From positions 960,001-1,024,000 of the forward strand of contig JAWQUS010000009.1 in assembly GCA_036365455.1 (NCBI GenBank): a DNA stretch of 64,000 nucleotides. The letters are read 5' to 3'. How positions within the stretch are numbered: position 1 is the first letter of the stretch; every line of letters begins with the position of its first letter. This document shows, in pieces, positions 58,326 to 64,000 of this stretch. Origin of the DNA: Macrosoma leucophasiata (Eukaryota > Arthropoda > Insecta > Lepidoptera > Hedylidae). The translations under genes and the position numbers were made by a program. The notes beneath the pieces are model-generated. The model did not search any database. It had not been told where the DNA came from and was given only the letters and a program-made list of their open reading frames with translations.

Positions 58326-58743
58326 GTACTGTACTCTAGTTCGTGGCATGAGCGTCGCGTATCTGTGTCGGTTTTGAGGGTATGTATGCATTCTTTTGAA
58401 AAAACGCGGGCATAACTGTCTGTTTTTGTGGAATTATCGAAATTTTCGACGTGATGAGGTTAAGTTTGTGACGGTAGCGGTCTCCTACTGAAATAATGTA
58501 AGTCACCGATCGAAGCCATATAAAATGTATCAAAATCACACTTACGCAAAATAATATGATACTCTTCCATGTTGGGGAGGAGAAGCAAGCCATGTCTCCC
58601 CCCCCCCTCTTCTCTCCCCCAAATCGTTATCTAGAACTGCGCCTGCCGCCATTGTGGTTCAAGTTCATGGGGTAATTAACACAGCTGCCTCTAAAAACAC
58701 ACCTAATTTCATTATTTGATGAATAACTAAGCTCCAATTCTAT
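58326..58743. other. Intron start after FN6, no exon recognised
   Basis: No transmembrane exon was found. A C-run (58598-58620) and nothing else of note. Confidence 0.5.
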
Positions 58744-60289
58744 TGTGGGGGACAAATGGCTTTTACACCAAAGTCAAACACAAATCTGCATCGACGTAAT
58801 TTAAAATGGACTGTATTTTTCGTTTCTTCAATGGTTCTTACTATTCTAACTTATTCACTAGCTTATTTCACTATACTATAACTAACTAGCGAACCAGGGG
58901 GTCTGGTACTATTCTAAACTTTCACTGGCAATACCTTCACGGTCTGGAAGCACTTTTCTTGCGGAGAATCGAACGAGGACAAACTAGCAACGAAATGTAC
59001 CGAGTTATATACGCTTCCAAACCGTCTCCTTCCATGTCAAAATTCCGTGACACGCCCCAAAAATCGAACGTCACGAAGGTCCGGGTCAACAGAGATAGGA
59101 CTCTAAAACATTACATATAAGGTCCAATTTCCCACGGTCGTCATACATCCCTGCTGACCCGCCCCCGCCTTGATACAATTCATACGCAATACCTCTTATT
59201 TTATTAAATTTTCTTATACAATTCTTATTAGATTTTTATTCTAATTCGATACACTTTCAAAGTTTTTACTTATTAGAAAAACATAATTTTTTAGGGGCTC
59301 TGTCATGCTCTATCACCTATGACACGATTGAATATCGCTAGCCAAACCTAAATACAATTAAAAACCGCAAACGGTATCTGCCTATCTCCTTTATTCTAAG
59401 CGTGAGAGACAATTTTATCTAACAAGTAAGATTAGGTACATTCGTTTTTTCCTTATTGTGAGTCTACTTACACTCTTTATACATACATTTCCCTGAGGGG
59501 GCAACAAAAATACATCTCGTACATAACTTTCAGCCTAGTATCTTTGTTATTTACGAAAATACAGCGACTTTCACCTCTCTCTCCATACAAAATGTTGAAT
59601 TCAACATCAGCTGTGAACAAACTAATTGAATCTACCTACATACAAATTGATATTTCTAACCGGAACATTTTATACAATTTGTGTTATAATTTCTCAATTT
59701 CTTTACTTTCTACGCGCGCTACGTGGTCGTACCTCCGTGCACGTCTTCGGGCCAGTGTGTGTGTGATAAGTATACAGCAAAATACCTAATTTACATTACA
59801 GTTTTCATCAATCATCTCATAGTAGTGCCTACTACAGCGAACTTTGCCAGTCGATAACTACTGATCTGCCTATGCCATGCGTGGGGTTGGTCGTGAATAT
59901 GAATTATTAGACATTCCTACGCCGAGCTATGCCACTGACTGAGCTCTAAAAAAGTGCGCTGCGTATTTACGCTTCCTCCGCGTCACTTCCCCGCACTTCA
60001 CCCCCGCCGCCGCAGGCGGATCAGGTGCTCTGTCGGTCACCTCTCCGTGGACGACCCTTTCGACTAACCGAAAATACCTACACCTCCAAATTTAATATTT
60101 CCTATGGCAATCGCTAGACAACAATTCTTTTATCATCATACTCAAATATTACATGCCTACTATGAGAACCTAACGAGTTATATCGAATTAAAAACTGCCG
60201 CTGCATACAACCAACGCACCTAGCGGTCATTGCAAGCTTTACTAACTTTACATAATGAAATACGACGCTTATTGATTCTATCCTTTACA
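58744..60289 (-). repeat. Putative 3' LTR of the BEL/Pao element
   Basis: On the minus strand it starts TGTAAAGGATAGAATC directly after GGGGGGAGAAT. The far end cannot be fixed without the other LTR. 1.5 kb would be long, so part of this may be flank. Confidence 0.45.
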
Positions 60290-63200
60290 ATTCTCCCCCC
60301 GGCGTAGACCTTCGAGCCTCATCATCTACCGGAAGGATAATCAATCTACATACTGGGCGTCTAAATATTCCACCTCGAGTACGAATCTCCGCACTACGTA
60401 CCACGCCATCAGGTCCCGTGTATACCTTTTCTACTAAACCGCGGGGCCATACATTACGGGGCAACAACCCGTCTGCTATTATCACCAAGTCACCTATCTT
60501 AATGTTCTCTTTACCGTTATGACTATCACCTCGCGGGGCCAAGGTTGGCAAGTACTCATTTATCCATCGCTGCCAGAACATATCAGACAACGCCTGCGTA
60601 GCTCGCCACGCCCGCCTATCCGCTACCGCGCAGTTACCAACAAAGGGCAAGCCGACCGCTGATCCGATAAGAAAATGATTCGGAGTGAGAGCCTCAGGGT
60701 CGCTTGCATTAACTGATACGTGAGTCAACGGTCGCGAGTTCACCGTGTGTTCTACCTCAGCGGTGAACGTCGCAAGTACATCATCTTTTGGTGCACGTTC
60801 ATTCAAAACTATTAATAAAGATTTCTTAACACTCTTTATTAACCGCTCCCAGGCGCCTCCCTGATTGGGAGCACCGGGATCTATAAAACGCCATGACATT
60901 CCTTTTGTCGTGGCGAATTTTTCTAACTCAGGCAACCATTCTTTATACGCATTACATAATTCTACATCGGCGCCCCGAAAGTTAGTTCCATTATCGCTTA
61001 CCATGGTATGGGGCGCACCGCGGCGCGCTCCCATTCGCCTAATTGCCATGATAGCCGCGTCTGTACTAAGACTCGAAATTATTTCTATGTGAATGGCACG
61101 CGTTATCAAACAGGTAAATAACATTCCCCAGCGTTTCTCCCTTCTCCTACCTACTGTGACGAGCATCGGACCGTAACAATCTACACCACAATATGCAAAA
61201 GGTCGCGTATACGATTCTAAACGGAGGGCCGGTAGGTCACCTTTGACTGGGTCACAGGGCCTCCCTATGCGTGTTCTACACCTGTCACACCGCCCTACTA
61301 TCGTTCTAACTGCCGGACGAAGCCGCGTTATCCAAAACTGATGTCTAATATAGTTAACTAGCGCCTCTCTACCCATATGATTGTTACGTTCGTGTTCACG
61401 TTTTATATATAACTTAGCTAACAGGCTCCGCCCGTCCAAAATAGGTGGATTTTTACGCTGAGCTGGTATGTTTGCCGCATCTATCCTACCATTCAATCTC
61501 ATAAGACCGTCCTCTCCTATGACGGGATCCAAATTATAAATTTTACTAGACCGATCAACCGTTTTACCTACTCTAAGTCTGTCTATTTCACACGGAAAGC
61601 TTGCGCGCTGCGCCTGCGAAATTATTAGCAATTCCGCACGTCGTGTGTATTTTGTATTTAAATTGGAAGGAATCTTTTTGCATCTATCTATGAATAATAA
61701 CACGTAGGCCAGGGCACGGACAAGGCGGTCGTACGATGAAAATCGTTCCACTGCGATTAGGCATGGGCTACACCTCGTGTGTGTAACCAAAACCTCCTCC
61801 AGCGGCGCGACCAACTCCTTTCCGAACGCACTCGATGGTGGTTCCTCATTTCTTAAGAGAAACGAGGGGCCGGTGCACCATCTGGAGGAGGGGCCCAATC
61901 GCGAGTGGCCGACCCTCGTCGCATCGTCAGCTACATTCGATGCGGTGGGAACCCACCTCCACTGTTCGGTTTTCGTTAATTCTACTATCTCCGCTAGCCT
62001 ATGTGCTACATACGGTTTATACCTAACCGTGTCATTCCTTATCCATTGCAATACGGTTGTCGAATCTGTCCAAAAACACACCCCTACATCTGACCAGGGA
62101 TGTTTGTCTATGACGTCACTAGCTAAGCGCGCACCTATTAAAGCCGCCTGCAGTTCTAATCGCGGGATACTTTGAGTTTTTATTGGTGCTACCTTTGCTT
62201 TCCCGGCCACCAACGACACCCTCACTACCCCTGAGCTATCTACAAATCGCCAATACGCCACTGCCGCGTACGCTTGTTCGCTTGCATCGCAAAATACATG
62301 TAACTGCCTATCCACTATATCCTCACGCTTGTCATAACATCGCGGTATCTTAAGACGGTTAATGTATTCCAAATCTGCCTGCCAATCAGCGAAAGCTACT
62401 GCCTGCTCATGGGGAAGCGGTTCATCCCACCCTAGGTCCTGTCGCCACAGTTCCTGTAGGATAATTTTTGCCACTATAGTATATGGACTCAATAAACCTA
62501 GCGGATCGAAAACCGACATGACTGCACTCAATGCCTCGCGTTTCGTAGGTACCCGTGTTAAGTTCCGGACGTCCGTAGGTACCCTAGGCATGCTAGTATT
62601 GAAGCCCAACTCATCGCTTTTAGGTTGCCACAAAATACCTAAAGCCCTATCTTCAATAAACGCATTCCCCGCTATCTCCTTTGGTGCGTGAGCGCGATCA
62701 CTTTCCGGTACCTCAGATATTACAGAGTCGAGATTCGAACTCCAACCCGCTAAATCAAAACCCGCCTGCGCGTGCACGTGACGTACCTCGCCTACCGTGC
62801 GCCGGGCAGTCTCCTCAGAGTCAAAACTAACTATCCAATCATCCATATATGTACTAGTGGTAATGGTGTCAAACGCCAGCGGGTGTGAAGTTTTATAAAC
62901 CGCTGCGTTTTCATCCCTCACACTATGTGCCAAAAACGGCGAACTGCGCGCTCCAAATATCATAGACGTCATTACATACTTTCTGGGGGGGCTCGTACGA
63001 TCCTCCCCCCGCCACAGAAACTGTTGTGCTACGCGGTCCTCCTCCCTAATTTTAATTCTTAAAAACATCTCGCGGATATCCGCGGTCAATGCTATCCTGC
63101 CTACCCTGAATCCATATAAAACTTTATTCAGAGACTGTAATAAATCCGGACCTTCTAATAAGATGTCGTTTAAACATTTCCCATTCGATTTTGCCGCCGC

Positions 63201-64000
63201 ATCGAATACCAAACGCACCTTTCCCGGTTTATTAGGGTTTGTAACTGCAAAATGAGGCAAATACCATTCCCTTTGATTGTAGGTATTTGCCTCTCCTAAG
63301 GGCTCCGCGTAGCCTTTCTCTATTAAACTATTTATTTGAGCCGTATAAGCCTCCCTAAACTCCTGAGACCTATCCATTTTACGTTCAATACCTACTAAAC
63401 GGCTATGTGCCATGTTATAGCTAGGCGGAAGGGTTGCATCGTCACTGACCCATGGCAACCCTACTTCATAACGGCCATTTACTTTTGCTATAGTTCTTTT
63501 TACTATTTCCAATGCGCGCTCCTCCCCCGGGACTACCCTTGGTTCTCTGCCTATACCAAGAGAGTCAATTTCAAAATGGGACCGCACTATATCATTCAGA
63601 TTCGTATCTGAGGGACTCTGCGTGGTGTGCACATGCAACACCGACGCCCTATTAACAACAATGCTTTTAGGCATTGACCCATGTATGACCCATCCTAACT
63701 GGGTCAGTGACGCGGCCGGCTGCCTACGGCTACCGGTCACCAACTTCCGCGACACTATAAGATGCCAATTATCCGCACCTATGAGAATTTGAGGTCTCAC
63801 TCCCTCATAACACACCGCATCCGGTGGTAAAGCTCTAAAATGCGACATTTGTAACAATTCTTTACTAACGGTCTGCCTACCTAAAGTGAGGTTCCGTACC
63901 GTACGCGCTTTAATCTTAAAGGGGCGTCCGCTCTGCCCGGCCAAGCTAATACCTACTAATCGGCTTTCCGACTCCTGCTGACTAGAATTAGCACCTATTA
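60285..64000 (-). CDS. pol: BEL/Pao Pol polyprotein, 5' partial
   Basis: The frame stays open to the window edge and ends at TAA overlapping the LTR start. In order: the end of a retroviral-type protease (PQILIGADNWHLI); RT with VRLVFDAAAKSNG, LTADIREMFLRI and the catalytic YMDDWIVSF; RNase H with LHVFCDASEQAYAAVAYWR and FWTDSTTVLQWI; an integrase zinc-binding part H…H with CDRCRTRIG; the core with CGVDCYGPM (D), MVSDNGTNF (D) and GGAWERLIKSVKK (E); and a DUF5641-like C-terminus (WQRWINEYLPTLA, IKIGDLVIIAD). This is the BEL/Pao architecture (Peptidase_A17-type). No internal stop is visible, so it may be functional. Confidence 0.93.
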   Translation of the reverse strand, partial: IGANSSQQESESRLVGISLAGQSGRPFKIKARTVRNLTLGRQTVSKELLQMSHFRALPPDAVCYEGVRPQILIGADNWHLIVSRKLVTGSRRQPAASLTQLGWVIHGSMPKSIVVNRASVLHVHTTQSPSDTNLNDIVRSHFEIDSLGIGREPRVVPGEERALEIVKRTIAKVNGRYEVGLPWVSDDATLPPSYNMAHSRLVGIERKMDRSQEFREAYTAQINSLIEKGYAEPLGEANTYNQREWYLPHFAVTNPNKPGKVRLVFDAAAKSNGKCLNDILLEGPDLLQSLNKVLYGFRVGRIALTADIREMFLRIKIREEDRVAQQFLWRGEDRTSPPRKYVMTSMIFGARSSPFLAHSVRDENAAVYKTSHPLAFDTITTSTYMDDWIVSFDSEETARRTVGEVRHVHAQAGFDLAGWSSNLDSVISEVPESDRAHAPKEIAGNAFIEDRALGILWQPKSDELGFNTSMPRVPTDVRNLTRVPTKREALSAVMSVFDPLGLLSPYTIVAKIILQELWRQDLGWDEPLPHEQAVAFADWQADLEYINRLKIPRCYDKREDIVDRQLHVFCDASEQAYAAVAYWRFVDSSGVVRVSLVAGKAKVAPIKTQSIPRLELQAALIGARLASDVIDKHPWSDVGVCFWTDSTTVLQWIRNDTVRYKPYVAHRLAEIVELTKTEQWRWVPTASNVADDATRVGHSRLGPSSRWCTGPSFLLRNEEPPSSAFGKELVAPLEEVLVTHTRCSPCLIAVERFSSYDRLVRALAYVLLFIDRCKKIPSNLNTKYTRRAELLIISQAQRASFPCEIDRLRVGKTVDRSSKIYNLDPVIGEDGLMRLNGRIDAANIPAQRKNPPILDGRSLLAKLYIKREHERNNHMGREALVNYIRHQFWITRLRPAVRTIVGRCDRCRTRIGRPCDPVKGDLPALRLESYTRPFAYCGVDCYGPMLVTVGRRREKRWGMLFTCLITRAIHIEIISSLSTDAAIMAIRRMGARRGAPHTMVSDNGTNFRGADVELCNAYKEWLPELEKFATTKGMSWRFIDPGAPNQGGAWERLIKSVKKSLLIVLNERAPKDDVLATFTAEVEHTVNSRPLTHVSVNASDPEALTPNHFLIGSAVGLPFVGNCAVADRRAWRATQALSDMFWQRWINEYLPTLAPRGDSHNGKENIKIGDLVIIADGLLPRNVWPRGLVEKVYTGPDGVVRSAEIRTRGGIFRRPVCRLIILPVDDEARRSTPGGEL

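Larger units (their letters stand above)
58744..64000 (-). mobile_element. BEL/Pao LTR retrotransposon, right end outside the window
   Basis: The minus strand carries a long Pol frame, a purine tract and a 3' LTR. The Gag part, most of the protease and the 5' LTR lie beyond 64000. The left limit is uncertain; a TGTGGGGG at 58744 would be the complement of an LTR ending CCCCCACA. It lies downstream of the last visible receptor exon, in antisense. Confidence 0.8.

Overview
The window looks like lepidopteran (moth or butterfly) nuclear DNA. The reasons are AT-rich non-coding DNA, three near-identical short Helitrons with the TC…CTAG ends and A^T insertion typical of the order, many short poly(A)-tailed and tRNA-derived retroposons, several repeat families common in Lepidoptera, and Ty3/gypsy, BEL/Pao and piggyBac elements. 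The only host gene I can support is a spliced neuronal cell-surface receptor. Nothing prokaryotic, no rRNA and no CRISPR array was seen.

Layout. 1-6.4 kb: the decayed 3' end of a LINE, a Helitron, and a nearly intact gypsy-type LTR element (Gypsy-1, 1381-6410). 6.5-25.2 kb: no convincing host exon; the stretch is a mosaic of a SINE-like family here called SINE-A (hairpin-headed, poly(A)-tailed), tRNA-derived SINEs, MITEs, Helitrons, LINE tails and microsatellites. 25.3-58.2 kb, + strand: 24 exons of a Dscam-family receptor whose splice phases all agree. They give 3817 coding nt (about 1272 residues) in the order Ig4-Ig5-Ig6-Ig7-Ig8-Ig9-FN1-FN2-FN3-FN4-Ig10-FN5-FN6. Ig1-3 and the signal peptide must lie upstream or be unrecognised, and the transmembrane and cytoplasmic parts lie to the right of the window. 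The large exon arrays of Dscam1 are absent, so this is more likely a Dscam2/3/4-type paralogue. Its introns carry an intact gypsy element (Gypsy-2, 27.3-32.9 kb), a piggyBac relic (34.8-35.4 kb), a 5'-truncated gypsy pol (Gypsy-3, 35.4-37.6 kb, minus strand), a BEL-like deletion derivative (56.0-57.9 kb, minus) and, past the last exon, a BEL/Pao element (about 58.7-64 kb, minus) that runs off the right edge.

The most interesting observations are these. (1) Gypsy-1 has no TGG primer-binding site; instead the 10 nt directly after its 5' LTR are perfectly complementary to a 10-nt LTR segment, as expected for Tf1-type self-priming. (2) Both gag-pol gypsy elements carry textbook -1 slippery heptamers. 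(3) The receptor shows repeated small tandem duplications at exon/intron junctions: a 14-unit, 130-bp array made from the Ig10 exon and its donor site, a duplicated FN6 exon that could act as a mutually exclusive exon, decayed extra copies of the FN2 exon, a partial Ig9 exon copy, and a duplicated FN5 donor. Four of the five affected exons are among the most GC-rich exons of the gene.

All positions and similarities were read by eye. No database or alignment program was used.
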